DNA of 64,000 nt from assembly GCF_022662195.1 (NCBI RefSeq), contig NZ_JAKMCS010000009.1, positions 62,001 through 126,000 on the forward strand. Reading direction: 5' to 3'. Numbering within the stretch: the stretch's first letter is position 1; the number at the start of each line of letters is the position of its first letter. This DNA is from Aestuariivivens insulae (GTDB taxonomy: Bacteria > Bacteroidota > Bacteroidia > Flavobacteriales > Flavobacteriaceae). The notes below the pieces were generated by a model that saw only the letters and a program-made list of their open reading frames with translations, was not told the origin of the DNA and made no database searches. Of the stretch, positions 24,617 to 34,592 are shown in pieces. Both the position numbers and the translations under genes were made by a program.

Positions 24617-25625
24617 GGGCTCTAATAAAGTCAGTAATTAAGTAAGTAATAAGTTTGCCTATTTGCGATTCTGTTTTTTTGGTTGGTGCCGCTTCACAAA
24701 TATGTAAGTAACACGCATTTTCATGATGGGCAAATAGGTTTAGAAACTCCCGGGTCCTATTCACACTAAAACCACTTGGGGTCATGGCACTACTGGGAAT
24801 GCCTTGAATGGCATCGCAATCAATTTCAATACCAAAGGCTTTGTCTTCTATATGACTTAAAGCACGTAAAGCTTCAGTTTTAAATTTTAGTTCTTTTCTA
24901 ATTTCAATAGCTTCGAAAGTGTTGAACTTAATAAACTTAAATTTTTTCAAGGATTTTAATAAAGTATCAGACGTATAATTTTCATGAAGCCCAAACACAA
25001 AATACTTTTCCAAAAACCCTTCGGCATAGGCATAGCTAAAGCCATTACCACTGTGCCTGCCTTCTTCCGGTCTAAAATCGGAATGGGCATCAAAGTTTAC
25101 AACGTTAAGTGCTTGTTTTAATGCTAACGAAGCCCCTTTAATATTACCATAGGCATTATTATGTCCTCCACCAATTATAATGGGCATTTTACCAGCCAAT
25201 ATGATTTGAAATACCAGATGGGACACATAGGTATCTATAATTTCTACAATGGAGCGGGCTATTTTTATATGTTTGTTTTTTGATTGTTCTAATTTAGAGA
25301 CTTGTTGCAATTCGTTACTAAAGTCTAAATGTCCTAAAATTAAAACGTCTTCCGCATGAGTATAAGCGTTACTCTGTATGTTTAATAAGGTTTTAAGCGC
25401 AGCTTCCCATGCCTTAGAAGTTCCTGTTTTACCATGATTGGCGAACACACCAATATCCTCTGGAATGCCAAAAATTACATACTTGACATCCAAACTTTTA
25501 AGTTGTTCGTATATATTGGAAATGTTAGGTAGTATTTGAACATGTTCACCAAACTTGGATTCACCAGAGCGTTTACTCAGTAGGTTGTTTTTTTGCTGGG
25601 TGTTAAATAAAATGAGTTTATCCAC
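24606..25625 (-). CDS. hutG: Arginase-family hydrolase, probable formimidoylglutamase
   Basis: 339 residues of the arginase/agmatinase/formiminoglutamase fold. Metal ligands are visible in GGGHNNAYGN (the GGDHS position), NFDAHSDFRP (DAHxD) and IEIDCDAIQG (SxDxD position). The long N-terminus (KLILFNTQQKNNLLSKRSGE) and FGIPEDIGVFANHGKTGTSK are typical of the formimidoylglutamase branch in flavobacteria. It would hydrolyse N-formimino-glutamate to glutamate and formamide, the last step of histidine degradation. HutI lies 1 kb away on the same strand, which supports this. HutU and HutH are not in the window. Confidence 0.8.
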   Translation of the reverse strand: MDKLILFNTQQKNNLLSKRSGESKFGEHVQILPNISNIYEQLKSLDVKYVIFGIPEDIGVFANHGKTGTSKAWEAALKTLLNIQSNAYTHAEDVLILGHLDFSNELQQVSKLEQSKNKHIKIARSIVEIIDTYVSHLVFQIILAGKMPIIIGGGHNNAYGNIKGASLALKQALNVVNFDAHSDFRPEEGRHSGNGFSYAYAEGFLEKYFVFGLHENYTSDTLLKSLKKFKFIKFNTFEAIEIRKELKFKTEALRALSHIEDKAFGIEIDCDAIQGIPSSAMTPSGFSVNRTREFLNLFAHHENACYLHICEAAPTKKTESQIGKLITYLITDFIRAHER

Positions 25626-25732
25626 AAATAATGGTTAATTAAATTTTTGAAAGAATAAAAATACATCAATTATTACTTATACATTACAACAAAAAAAGAA
25701 TTAACATTAATAAATTAAAAAACAAAGCAATT

Positions 25733-26617
25733 ATGGAAAGTAACAAAAGCAGTATGGGATTAAAAGTGGCTTTAGGTATAGCTTTAGTATTATTTTTAGG
25801 TACCGCGTTCTATACCATGAATCTTTACAAGAAGAGTAATGATACCCAAAAACAGTTAACCGAAGAGAAACAATTGGTTATGAACGATCTAAACGCCATG
25901 GCCAAACAGTACGACGAAGCTATTAGTGAAAATGAAATCGCTAATGCCGATTTAGTTGAAGCCAGAGCAAGAATTCAGGGATTGATAGACTCTTTAAAAA
26001 TATCTGAAACTAATGTAAAGAGTTTATGGAGATACAAAAGCAAATACTTATCGCTTCAAAAAGAAATGGATGTACTATTGGCTCAAAACGATTCGTTAAG
26101 AGTTGAAAATTCATATTTGGCCACGTCGCTTGATAGTACTCGGGTAAGACTTGAAGAACGTACTGTTTTTACAGATTCCCTATTGGTTCAAAACACAGCT
26201 TTGGCCGAAGTTGTTGAGAATGCCGCTGTTTTATCTACAGTGGGCTTAAAAGGATTTGGTGTTATTGAAAGAACATCAGGAAAATTAATCCCAACGGAAA
26301 GAGCAAGTCGTTCAGATAAAATTAGAGTATGCTTTACAGTTGCTAAGAATGCTTTGGTACAAGCTGGAGATCAAGAGTTATACATTCAAGTTATCGACCC
26401 TAAAAACAATACACTTGGTTTAAACGAACAGGTTCAGTTTGATGAAAAAACGCTTAATTATAGTATAGTAAGCAAGTTCAATTATGAAAATGCTAACCTT
26501 AATATCTGTGAATTTGTAGCTTCAAAAGGAGAAAACAAATTTGAAAAAGGTCGCTATGTTGTTAATGTTTTTAATGAGAAAGACTTAGTGTCTACAACAG
26601 AGTTTACACTAAAATAA
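25733..26617 (+). CDS. Membrane-anchored coiled-coil protein, hypothetical
   Basis: 294 residues: an N-terminal transmembrane anchor (VALGIALVLFLGTAFYTM), a coiled coil at about 30-150 (QKQLTEEKQLVMNDLNAMAK, LQKEMDVLLAQNDSLRVENS), then a beta-rich C-terminal domain (GFGVIERTSGKLIPTERASR, LYIQVIDPKNNTLG). Proteins of this plan are common and uncharacterised in Bacteroidota. It is embedded between hutG and hutI on the opposite strand, with a terminator shared with hutI. Its role is likely envelope-related; I cannot name it. Confidence 0.65.
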   Translation: MESNKSSMGLKVALGIALVLFLGTAFYTMNLYKKSNDTQKQLTEEKQLVMNDLNAMAKQYDEAISENEIANADLVEARARIQGLIDSLKISETNVKSLWRYKSKYLSLQKEMDVLLAQNDSLRVENSYLATSLDSTRVRLEERTVFTDSLLVQNTALAEVVENAAVLSTVGLKGFGVIERTSGKLIPTERASRSDKIRVCFTVAKNALVQAGDQELYIQVIDPKNNTLGLNEQVQFDEKTLNYSIVSKFNYENANLNICEFVASKGENKFEKGRYVVNVFNEKDLVSTTEFTLK

Positions 26618-26640
26618 TAATTTGAAATAGTTCATAAAAA

Positions 26641-26672
26641 AGTCCCAAACTTAATTAGTTTGGGACTTTTTT
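26641..26672. terminator. Bidirectional terminator between coiled-coil gene and hutI
   Basis: Perfect 10-base stem AGTCCCAAAC / GTTTGGGACT with A run on the left and T run on the right. Confidence 0.88.
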
Positions 26673-26673
26673 G

Positions 26674-27909
26674 TTAAATAACCTTTCCATTTATAATAAC
26701 CTGTTCTATGTGGTTATCGCCAAAAGCATAAGGTAAATGGTTATAGTTTGGTACTTCTTTGGTGATTATTAAATTGGCTTTTTTACCAGTGGTAATACTA
26801 CCGTAATCTTTTGAACTCCCCATAGCATAAGCTGCATTAATAGTAGCTGCATTAATAGCTTCTTCTGGGGTCATTTTCATTTTTATGCAGGCTGTACTCA
26901 CAACAAAGTTCATATTGCCACTAGGTGTAGATCCTGGGTTATAATCGGTTGCTAAAGCCAGAGGTAAGCCACTATCCATTATACGCCTAGCAGGTGTATA
27001 GGGTATGCTTAAAAAATAAGAGCAGGAGGGTAGGGCTACTGGCATAGTTTTAGAACCTTGTAGCGCTTCAAGGTCGTCGTCGTTCAATTCTTCGAGATGA
27101 TCTACAGAAAGCGCATTATATTTAACAGCAAGAGACACGCCGCCAAAAGCGTTAAACTGATTGACATGCACCTTAGCAGGTAGTCCGTATTCTTTTCCGG
27201 CTACCAATATGCGTTGCATATCGTCCAACGAAAAATAACCTTTTTCACAAAATACATCAATATAATCAGCTAAGTCTTCTTTAGCAACTAATGGAAGCAT
27301 GTCATTGATGACATGATCTATGTAGGCTTCTTTATTATTTTTAAATTTTTCAGGTAGGGCATGAGCTCCCAAAAAAGTAGCTTTTATTTCAATAGGTACA
27401 TGTGCCTTTATGCGTTTAATAACACGTAGCATTTTTAATTCAGATTCCAATGAAAGGCCGTACCCCGATTTAATTTCCAAAGCACCAGTTCCCATTTTTA
27501 TAACTTCGTTCACGCGTTTTATTGACTGCTCAAATAAGTCCGATTCACTAGTATTTTCTAAAGTTTTTGCCGAATTTAAAATACCACCACCTCGATTAGC
27601 AATCTCTTCATAACTTAAACCATTAATTCTATCTACAAACTCTTGTGCCCTACTACCTGCATAAACAATATGGCTGTGTGAATCGCACCAAGTAGGCAAT
27701 ACGAGCTTCCCGGTAGCGTCTATGGTTTTATCGGCTTTAATATTAATATGGTCTCCCATAAAGCCATAATCTATAATGCGGTCGTTCTCAATTAAAAGAT
27801 ATGCATTTTCTATGGTTGGTAGTATGTTCATATCTGTTCCGGATACCTTTTCAATATGCCTATCCCTAATCTGTAAAAGTGTTTTGATGTTGGTTATAAG
27901 TAATTTCAT
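26674..27909 (-). CDS. hutI: Imidazolonepropionase
   Basis: 411 residues of the amidohydrolase superfamily. Zn ligands are visible in the N-terminal HSHIVYAGSR motif, a central DHLEEL and the later ATDYNPGSTPSGNM. The residues KVHVNQFNAFGG and the length fit HutI, which opens the imidazolone ring to give N-formimino-glutamate, the substrate of HutG encoded 1 kb further along the same strand. A TTG is in frame three codons upstream, but the ATG at 27909 is the sensible start. It is divergent from the Crp-family regulator gene 210 bases away. Confidence 0.9.
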   Translation of the reverse strand: MKLLITNIKTLLQIRDRHIEKVSGTDMNILPTIENAYLLIENDRIIDYGFMGDHINIKADKTIDATGKLVLPTWCDSHSHIVYAGSRAQEFVDRINGLSYEEIANRGGGILNSAKTLENTSESDLFEQSIKRVNEVIKMGTGALEIKSGYGLSLESELKMLRVIKRIKAHVPIEIKATFLGAHALPEKFKNNKEAYIDHVINDMLPLVAKEDLADYIDVFCEKGYFSLDDMQRILVAGKEYGLPAKVHVNQFNAFGGVSLAVKYNALSVDHLEELNDDDLEALQGSKTMPVALPSCSYFLSIPYTPARRIMDSGLPLALATDYNPGSTPSGNMNFVVSTACIKMKMTPEEAINAATINAAYAMGSSKDYGSITTGKKANLIITKEVPNYNHLPYAFGDNHIEQVIINGKVI

Positions 27910-28119
27910 GTGTATCAATTTATTATTTTTTTAAAATAAAATATGCATAAAAACACCTTCTCGTTCGTCGATGTTTTTAGTTGTGGATATTTCATCTCAT
28001 CTAAAATTAAGAACAATAGTAGTATTTAATTTAGGAACAAAATAATTATTTCATTAACTTTAACTATTGTGTATACAAATGTGCTGTTTAGTGTTTGAAA
28101 ATACCTTTAAAAAGCACTC

Positions 28120-28698
28120 ATGACTGATAAAAGCTTAGATTTTTTAAATTCCATAACCGATATTTCTAAAGATACTTTTGAGATACTAAAAGGCATATCT
28201 GAATTTAAAAAAATTCCCGAAGGCACACAACTTGTTAAGCTTAATGAAGTCCCTTCTAAAATTTACATGCTAGTATCTGGTTTAATTCGTTGCTATTTAA
28301 CCACTGAAGCTGGCAAAGAGTTTAATAAAAGTTTTTATCTCCCCATAAGTTTTGTTGCTTCCTTGACTGCATTAATGAGAAAGAACCCATCTCTTTTTGT
28401 GTTTGAAACCTTAACTGATTGCAAATTGTATGAAATTGATTATGATAAGTTTATGGCGTTATGTAGTAAAAACATCCAGATGAACGCACTTTATACTAAG
28501 GTTTTAGAAGTTGTTTATACAAAATATGAAAAGCGTTTGGTAGAGCTTATATCATTAGATGCCAAAGGCCGTTATTTGGCATTACGAAAACAAATTCCAA
28601 ATGTTGATAAGATTATTCCTCAATACCATATAGCTTCTTTTTTAGGAATTACGGCAGTACAATTAAGCAGAATTAGAAAGAAAATAGACACCGATTAA
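28120..28698 (+). CDS. Crp/Fnr family transcriptional regulator
   Basis: 192 residues. The N-terminal cyclic-nucleotide-binding-like jelly roll (EGTQLVKLNEVPSKIYMLVS, then GLIRCYL) is followed by a helical linker and a C-terminal helix-turn-helix (YHIASFLGITAVQLSRIRKK). No Fnr-type cysteine cluster is present and the cAMP pocket arginine is not obvious, so the ligand is unclear. This short form is common in Bacteroidetes. Divergent from hutI across 210 bases, so regulation of histidine degradation is possible but unproven. Confidence 0.82.
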   Translation: MTDKSLDFLNSITDISKDTFEILKGISEFKKIPEGTQLVKLNEVPSKIYMLVSGLIRCYLTTEAGKEFNKSFYLPISFVASLTALMRKNPSLFVFETLTDCKLYEIDYDKFMALCSKNIQMNALYTKVLEVVYTKYEKRLVELISLDAKGRYLALRKQIPNVDKIIPQYHIASFLGITAVQLSRIRKKIDTD

Positions 28699-28783
28699 CA
28701 TTTGTTAACGAATATGTGTTTTTTAAATTCTAAATTTAACCCGATTTCTTTTTAGAACAAAAAGATTGATAGCTAACCAACCA

Positions 28784-28824
28784 AAAAAACAGGCAATAAT
28801 CAATTGGGATGATGCCTGTTTTTT
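28784..28824. terminator. Bidirectional terminator between Crp-type gene and fumC
   Basis: Stem AAAAAACAGGCA / TGCCTGTTTTTT with a 17-base loop, suited to both converging transcripts. Confidence 0.8.
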
Positions 28825-28841
28825 GTTTTTATAAGACCAAA

Positions 28842-30239
28842 TTATTTTAGGCTGCCTACCATATCCTCGGGCTTAACCCAAGCATCATATTCTTCTGCTG
28901 TAACATACCCTAAGTTAATGGCCTCTTCTTTTAGTGTCGTTCCATTTTTATGTGCCGTATTGGCAATCTCAGCAGCTTTATAATACCCAATTTTAGTATT
29001 CAAAGCGGTAACTAGCATCAAGGAATTATTAAGTAGTTTTTTAATAACCTCGTGGTTAGGTTCTATACCAACTGCGCAGTTAACATCGAAGCTAATGCAA
29101 GCATCACCTAATAATTGAGCCGATTGTAAAACGTTTGCAGCCATTACGGGTTTAAATACGTTTAATTCATAATGTCCTTGTAATCCCCCTACAGATACTG
29201 CAACGTCATTACCTATAACTTGCGCACAAACCATAGTTAATGCTTCACATTGAGTTGGGTTTACTTTTCCTGGCATGATAGAACTTCCTGGTTCATTGGC
29301 AGGAATGGTAATTTCACCTATACCAGAGCGTGGTCCAGAAGCCATTAAACGAATATCGTTAGCTATTTTATTTAGTGAAACGGCCAATTGTTTTAACGCT
29401 CCGTGGGTTTCTACTAGAGCATCGTGTGCGGCTAGGGCTTCAAATTTATTAGGAGCGGTCACAAATGGAAGATTAGTAAATTCTGCGATATACTCTGCTA
29501 CGCGTTTAGCATATCCATTTGGGGTATTTAGTCCCGTACCAACAGCAGTTCCACCTAATGCCAACTCACTTAAGTGAGGCAGGGTGTTTTCAAGAGCTTT
29601 AAGGCCATGGTCCAATTGGGCGACATATCCCGATAGTTCCTGTCCTAAGGTTAATGGAGTGGCATCCATTAAGTGTGTACGTCCTATTTTAACAACATCC
29701 TTAAAGGCTTCTGCTTTTTTATGTAATGTATTTCGCAATTGCTTTATTCCTGGTAGAGTAGTTTCTACAACTTTTTTATAAGCCGCGATATGCATACCTG
29801 TAGGGAAGGTGTCGTTAGACGATTGCGATTTATTCACATCGTCGTTGGGCTGTATCACTTTATCACCTTCACCAATAACTTTTCCTGCTAATTGTTGCGC
29901 TCTGTTAGCGATAACTTCATTCACGTTCATGTTACTTTGCGTTCCAGATCCTGTTTGCCATATTACTAGTGGAAATTGATCGTCGTGTTTGCCCTCTAAT
30001 ATTTCATCACAAACCTGTGCAATTAAATCACGTTTTTCAATAGGTAATACACCTAATTCACAATTGGTATAAGCTGCAGCCTTTTTTAAATAGGCAAACC
30101 CATAGACTATTTCTAATGGCATTGAAGCAGGTGCTCCAATTTTAAAATTATTTCTTGAGCGTTCTGTTTGTGCGCCCCAAAGCTTATCGGCAGGTACTTT
30201 TACCTCACCCATAGTATCTTTCTCTATTCTAAAACTCAT
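28842..30239 (-). CDS. fumC: Fumarate hydratase class II
   Basis: 465 residues, the usual length. The fumarase/aspartase signature [11 protein letters not shown] is complete. [20 protein letters not shown] and the [14 protein letters not shown] block ([15 protein letters not shown]) supply the other active-site residues. Class II fumarases are iron-independent and interconvert fumarate and malate in the TCA cycle. Single gene unit with a -7 element about 30 bases upstream and a terminator downstream. Confidence 0.96.
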   Translation of the reverse strand: MSFRIEKDTMGEVKVPADKLWGAQTERSRNNFKIGAPASMPLEIVYGFAYLKKAAAYTNCELGVLPIEKRDLIAQVCDEILEGKHDDQFPLVIWQTGSGTQSNMNVNEVIANRAQQLAGKVIGEGDKVIQPNDDVNKSQSSNDTFPTGMHIAAYKKVVETTLPGIKQLRNTLHKKAEAFKDVVKIGRTHLMDATPLTLGQELSGYVAQLDHGLKALENTLPHLSELALGGTAVGTGLNTPNGYAKRVAEYIAEFTNLPFVTAPNKFEALAAHDALVETHGALKQLAVSLNKIANDIRLMASGPRSGIGEITIPANEPGSSIMPGKVNPTQCEALTMVCAQVIGNDVAVSVGGLQGHYELNVFKPVMAANVLQSAQLLGDACISFDVNCAVGIEPNHEVIKKLLNNSLMLVTALNTKIGYYKAAEIANTAHKNGTTLKEEAINLGYVTAEEYDAWVKPEDMVGSLK

Positions 30240-30265
30240 TTTATGAATGCTTTAATTTTGAATTA

Positions 30266-30273
30266 CAAAGTTA
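30266..30273 (-). promoter_or_regulatory. -7 promoter element of fumC
   Basis: TAACTTTG on the minus strand matches TAnnTTTG. No clear TTG at the expected upstream spacing. Confidence 0.5.
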
Positions 30274-30417
30274 ATTGTTTTAAGATGTTTTATTTTATGA
30301 TAAAGGTTAGTTTTTTTGAGATGTTTTTAACACACAAATAACATGATATTCTTTTGAATATCCTTTTAAATAGATTAATTTAGTAGGAATTAAAAAATAA
30401 ACTTAAATTATCGTATT

Positions 30418-31059
30418 ATGGCAGCAATTAGATTAGGGGATGTCGCACCAAATTTTGATGCACAATCTACCGAAGGAGATATTAATTTCCACGAATGGCT
30501 AGGGGATAGCTGGGGCGTTTTATTTTCACACCCAGCAGACTACACACCTGTATGTACTACCGAACTTGGCACGGTAGCAAAGTACAAGGCAGAGTTTGAC
30601 AAAAGAAACGTTAAGGTTATAGCATTAAGTGTTGATGGTATTGAATCCCACAACGGGTGGATTAACGATATTAATGAAACACAACAAACTACGGTTAATT
30701 TTCCAATTATTGCCGATGAGGACAGAAAAGTATCGGTGCTTTATGATATGATTCACCCTAATGCCGATAGCCAGTTAACGGTACGTTCGGTATTCGTTAT
30801 TGCTCCAGACAAAACGGTGAAATTGATGATTACTTATCCTGCATCAACCGGAAGAAATTTTGATGAACTGTTACGGGTTATCGATTCATTACAATTAACG
30901 GCATACCATAAAGTGGCTACGCCTGCCAATTGGAACAATGGGGACGATTGTGTTGTGGTTCCCGCAGTAGAAACGGTAGATATACCTGCTTTATTCCCTA
31001 AGGGGTTCAAGGAAGTAAAACCATATTTACGCTTAACACCGCAACCTAATTTAAATTAG
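30418..31059 (+). CDS. Peroxiredoxin (1-Cys/Prx6 type)
   Basis: 213 residues. The peroxidatic cysteine lies in HPADYTPVCTTELG near residue 46, followed by VKVIALSVDGIESHNGW. The long C-terminal arm (DDCVVVPAVETVDIPALFPK, ending PYLRLTPQPN) marks the Prx6 subgroup, which dimerizes through this arm. It reduces hydrogen and alkyl peroxides. A second Cys sits near residue 177 in the arm, as in many archaeal and bacterial members. Divergent from fumC, with an AT-rich leader and a weak TAATTTAG box. Confidence 0.9.
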   Translation: MAAIRLGDVAPNFDAQSTEGDINFHEWLGDSWGVLFSHPADYTPVCTTELGTVAKYKAEFDKRNVKVIALSVDGIESHNGWINDINETQQTTVNFPIIADEDRKVSVLYDMIHPNADSQLTVRSVFVIAPDKTVKLMITYPASTGRNFDELLRVIDSLQLTAYHKVATPANWNNGDDCVVVPAVETVDIPALFPKGFKEVKPYLRLTPQPNLN

Positions 31060-31084
31060 TGAATAACCCTGTTAATCGAAAAGC

Positions 31085-31152
31085 ATTCCTCGACGCTTGC
31101 GTCGGGGTGTCCACTTAAATTGTCATTCCCGTAAGAACGGGAATTCTAAATA
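31085..31152. repeat. Two small palindromes downstream of peroxiredoxin gene
   Basis: CGACG-CTTG-CGTCG followed by ATTCCCG-TAAGAA-CGGGAAT preceded by GTC. The second matches the GTCATTCCCG-type arm of the family 2 repeats at 19.0 and 21.8 kb. Probably partial copies of that family. Confidence 0.6.
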
Positions 31153-31266
31153 AAAGAATTTCGATTTTTGGCCTTAAGGTCAAAATAAAAACAGTCAAAT
31201 GTTTCCTTGCCTTGCCTCGGGTATAGTAGGTATTAAGAAATACTTTTATTAAATTTCATTTTGATA

Positions 31267-31297
31267 TTGTGAAACACATTGCTTTGCATTATCTTTG
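31267..31297 (+). promoter_or_regulatory. Promoter of the small membrane-protein gene at 31323
   Basis: TTG at 31267-31269, a 20-base spacer, TATCTTTG at 31290-31297, then a start codon 25 bases later. Confidence 0.65.
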
Positions 31298-31322
31298 CGG
31301 CATATTTTAAAAGACACTAACC

Positions 31323-31502
31323 ATGATGTTTGAATTTGATCAATACTTAGGCTTTTTAGCATTCTTAACCATATTAACCATTGGATTTTGGTTAATGATT
31401 TTTTTGTTAACTTTTGTAATTCCTTATTGGATAGGAGGTTCTTTAATTGAAAGACTAAAAGAAATTAGAGAAGAAAAAAGGGCTAAGCGATTAAATGCTT
31501 AA
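31323..31502 (+). CDS. Small membrane protein, 59 residues
   Basis: Short frame MMFEFDQYLGFLAFLTILTI... with one or two hydrophobic helices (FLAFLTILTIGFWLMIFLLT, FVIPYWIGGSLI) and a charged C-terminal tail (ERLKEIREEKRAKRLNA). It has a good TTG/TAnnTTTG promoter and is followed directly by a perfect terminator, so it is a complete small transcription unit. The second Met could also be the start. Not recognised. Confidence 0.7.
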   Translation: MMFEFDQYLGFLAFLTILTIGFWLMIFLLTFVIPYWIGGSLIERLKEIREEKRAKRLNA

Positions 31503-31519
31503 ATCATTTTTCTATAAAA

Positions 31520-31556
31520 CAAAAAAAGGAAACTAAAATTTAGTTTCCTTTTTTTG
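31520..31556. terminator. Bidirectional terminator
   Basis: Sixteen-base perfect stem CAAAAAAAGGAAACTA / TAGTTTCCTTTTTTTG with a 5-base loop; serves the small gene and the converging receptor gene. Confidence 0.88.
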
Positions 31557-31580
31557 TTTGGTGCCTGCTTATTCTGCGTT

Positions 31581-34022
31581 TTACATTTCCATGTCTCCGC
31601 CTCTAAAATTACCAGACCTTTCTGGCTTCTTTTTTTGATTAAATCTATATGTAAACGATACGTTATAGGTGCGTCCGCCTCTAAATTGGATATCCTGTAG
31701 GGTTGTAAAAGAGTCGGTAGTGATTTCGTTTTGGAATCTTCTAGAATTCAATAAGTCCCTAATATTAAAAGCTAAAGAAGCCTTTTCTTTAAAAAAGTCC
31801 TTACTAAATGCTAAGTTGGCGGCATATCTTCCTTTACGGTTGTTTTGGGTGTCTTTGCTCGGTGCCCTATAATCCATATTGGTTTGCCAATCGATATTAC
31901 CAGGCAATGTAAGTTTGTTGGTTAATCGGGCCGACCAAGTAAAGTTATCGGCTCCAAAATCTTTGCCGTTAAATTCTCCATCACGTTTTAATTGGAAAAA
32001 GTTAAGGTCTGTATTAATACGCCATTTGCGAGTTGGACTATAGTTTAAATTCATTTCCAAGCCATAACGGTCGTCTGTAGCTAAGTTTACTGGACCGCGT
32101 TGTACTACTGGAGTTTCTTTATCTTTAATGGTAACAATTTCGCCAGTTTCCTTGCTAACAAATGTGATGACATTTTTAGAATGTTGGTAATATATTGCCG
32201 AGCTTAATGTAAAGTCTCCAAAGCGATTTAAGTACCCTAACTCAAATTTGCCGGAATAGGTAGGGTCTAAGTCTGGATTCCCTTGAAACACGTTGGTTAA
32301 ACTAGAACGAGAAGGGAATGGGTTTAGCATAAAACCACGAGGACGGCTTAGCCTACGATTGAACCCAAGGGTGATGCTTTCATCATCACTTATTTCGTAA
32401 TTCAAGTTTACGGTAGGAAACAGACCCGTTAAGTTTTTCTTTTTAAAATCACCACTAGTGGGCTGGTCCAAGGTTGTGCGGGTATTTTCTAATCGAAGCC
32501 CCAATAAATACGAAAACTTGCCATACTTGCTGCCATATTGTGTGTAAACGGCATGGATGTGTTGCTTAAAATCAAATACATTGGTTAGTCCTGCGTTAAC
32601 CTCAAACTCACCCGTATCTTCATTTAAAAGTTCTACGATATAATCGGTAACCCTGTTATTAAAATTACCGCGATACCCCATTTCAAATTGGGAATCTTCG
32701 CCTATGGGCAAAACGTAATCTGTCTGTAAAAGAATATTTTCTTGATCTTCATAGGTGGTTAGTATATCTGAGTCTATACCATCAGAATTTATTAAGGAAT
32801 AATCGTTTTCATCTGAATCCTCAAATTGAAAATCGAAAGTAAACTTATGGCCATCAGTTTTAAAGTCTTTAGTGAAATTTAAGGAATACTGTATCGTTTC
32901 CCCTTCTTCGTCTTCTGGGTCCAAACGGAGACTCGTGCTTGTTGTATTGTTTACCTTGTCGAATTGCACTATGTCGTTTACAGAATTATTCAAGTTATTG
33001 TTATTACTGTAAACAATAGCTGATGTTAATGACGCCGAATCGTTTACGTACCATTCAACACCAGCATTGGTTGTAAATCCTTTGCGGGTATCTTCCCAAT
33101 TGCGTTTCTCTGAAAGATCGGGTGTATTAACATCAAAATAGCTCACATCGTTATACCAATGTCCAATAGATTCTCTATAGTTATAAGACGTCGTATTAAA
33201 AAAATTAAGATCACCGGTTCTGTAATTAATATTGGCAGAAACTCCAGCCGAATTTGGGTGTCCAGCATTAACCGTTACGGCTCCATTTAGGCCTTGTAAT
33301 TTGCTGCGACGCAAAATAATGTTCAAAATACCAGCGGTTCCTTCGGCTTCGTAGCGTGCAGAAGGAGAGGTAATCACTTCTACTTTTTCGATGGATTCTG
33401 CAGGCAGTTGCCTTAAGGCTTCAGTAGAGTTTAAACCAACCAATCCAGAGGGTTTTCCATTGATAAGAATGCGAACATTACCATTACCTCTTAAGGCCAC
33501 GTTGCCTTCTGCGTCTACAGATACCGATGGTACATTATCCAACACATCGCTCACCGAGCCACCACTTACAGTAAGGTCCTTCCCAACATTGTAGATTTTC
33601 TTGTCTAGTTTTATTTCAACCGTAGTTCTTTCAGCAATAACCTCTACAGCATCTAATGCAGCTACGTCTAATTCTAAAGCAATCATGCCTAAGTTTAAAT
33701 CGGACTGAATGTTTTGGTTTTTTAATTGATAAGATTTATACGATATATATTCAACCTTAATGTCGTATATGTCCTTTGGTACTTTTATTTCAAATGCACC
33801 ATTTATATCGGTAATAGTGCCGTCAATAATTTTTTCTTCTTTATGACTGTAAAGGGAAATGGTAGCGTATTCCAGTGGCTGCCTTGTTTCGTTGTCAATT
33901 ACAGTACCAACAATAACTACTTTTTTAAGATTCGGCACAGTGTTTTCAGGGCCTTTAGGTTGGGCATTTAAGGTTACTAAACAAGTAATAAGAGCAATAA
34001 AGGCTAAGGAAAATTTGTGCAT
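31581..34022 (-). CDS. TonB-dependent receptor, outer-membrane beta-barrel family
   Basis: 813 residues. Signal peptide (cleavage near LNAQPKG), then a carboxypeptidase-regulatory domain (VIDNETRQPLEYATISLYSH, TDINGAFEIKV), a plug (VSDVLDNVPSVSVDAEGNVA, RNGN-type LRGNGNVRILINGKPSG, IEKVEVITSPSARYEAEGTA), and a beta-barrel of alternating strands to the end. The C-terminus has YNVSFTYRFNQKK, then a glycine-rich tail GNFRGGDMEM that is not an export CTD. The plug is of the OMP_b-brl_3 type rather than SusC, and no SusD gene is adjacent. The transported substrate is unknown. A TATTTTTG -7 box lies 26 bases upstream. Confidence 0.88.
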   Translation of the reverse strand: MHKFSLAFIALITCLVTLNAQPKGPENTVPNLKKVVIVGTVIDNETRQPLEYATISLYSHKEEKIIDGTITDINGAFEIKVPKDIYDIKVEYISYKSYQLKNQNIQSDLNLGMIALELDVAALDAVEVIAERTTVEIKLDKKIYNVGKDLTVSGGSVSDVLDNVPSVSVDAEGNVALRGNGNVRILINGKPSGLVGLNSTEALRQLPAESIEKVEVITSPSARYEAEGTAGILNIILRRSKLQGLNGAVTVNAGHPNSAGVSANINYRTGDLNFFNTTSYNYRESIGHWYNDVSYFDVNTPDLSEKRNWEDTRKGFTTNAGVEWYVNDSASLTSAIVYSNNNNLNNSVNDIVQFDKVNNTTSTSLRLDPEDEEGETIQYSLNFTKDFKTDGHKFTFDFQFEDSDENDYSLINSDGIDSDILTTYEDQENILLQTDYVLPIGEDSQFEMGYRGNFNNRVTDYIVELLNEDTGEFEVNAGLTNVFDFKQHIHAVYTQYGSKYGKFSYLLGLRLENTRTTLDQPTSGDFKKKNLTGLFPTVNLNYEISDDESITLGFNRRLSRPRGFMLNPFPSRSSLTNVFQGNPDLDPTYSGKFELGYLNRFGDFTLSSAIYYQHSKNVITFVSKETGEIVTIKDKETPVVQRGPVNLATDDRYGLEMNLNYSPTRKWRINTDLNFFQLKRDGEFNGKDFGADNFTWSARLTNKLTLPGNIDWQTNMDYRAPSKDTQNNRKGRYAANLAFSKDFFKEKASLAFNIRDLLNSRRFQNEITTDSFTTLQDIQFRGGRTYNVSFTYRFNQKKKPERSGNFRGGDMEM

Positions 34023-34047
34023 AATTAGGTTTTAACAAATTAGAATG

Positions 34048-34055
34048 CAAAAATA
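34048..34055 (-). promoter_or_regulatory. -7 element of the TonB-dependent receptor gene
   Basis: TATTTTTG on the minus strand, 26 bases before the ATG. Confidence 0.5.
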
Positions 34056-34114
34056 GCCTATGGTTTAAGGGGCATAGGTTAATAATTTGTTAAAAGATTC
34101 CAAGGAAGGCATCT

Positions 34115-34531
34115 TTATGCCTGTTGCTGTAGGATACTATCTATTACAGCTTTTTTATTAATTCGAATGAATGAGACTGTCTTAGAAATTTTATCGGCAA
34201 AATCAAGGATGTCTATGGCTTTTTTCAGCCAAACTTTTGCAGCTACTTTATCTTCTTCAATCTTAGTAAGCCCAATTTCTTTTATGTATTCAGATAAAAT
34301 TTCTAAGTGATCTGCTGTTAAGTTGAGGCTTCTTAAATAGTCTTCGGTTTCCTCTTTTGTTAAGGCCTTTAGTTTTTCGATATCTATATCGAGTTCATTT
34401 TGAAAACGCTGATTGGTTAGTTCAACCCCCCGAGAATCGCCTTTGGGCAATTTAAGAAAATCAGCCAGTATTTTAGCCAATACCTTTCCTAGCTGTTCTA
34501 CTTGGGCTTTTAATAAATCTCTACGTTCCAT
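34115..34531 (-). CDS. Hypothetical helical protein
   Basis: About 138 residues, all helical and charged (MERRDLLKAQVEQLGKVLAK, LTADHLEILSEYIKEIGLTK). Not recognised; the N-terminus recalls small DUF6483-like proteins but the match is loose. An ATG lies four codons upstream, but MERRDLL looks like the real start. It lies 60 bases downstream of arsC on the same strand and may be the last gene of that operon. No membrane segment or signal peptide. Confidence 0.6.
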   Translation of the reverse strand: MERRDLLKAQVEQLGKVLAKILADFLKLPKGDSRGVELTNQRFQNELDIDIEKLKALTKEETEDYLRSLNLTADHLEILSEYIKEIGLTKIEEDKVAAKVWLKKAIDILDFADKISKTVSFIRINKKAVIDSILQQQA

Positions 34532-34592
34532 ACAAACCATCAAAATGGGCGAGCATTATACCTTTGTGTTACGTATACCAGTAAAGTAAAAG

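Noticed and set aside
29275-29781. Plus-strand frames opposite fumC
   Set aside because: Antisense shadows of the well-supported fumC gene.
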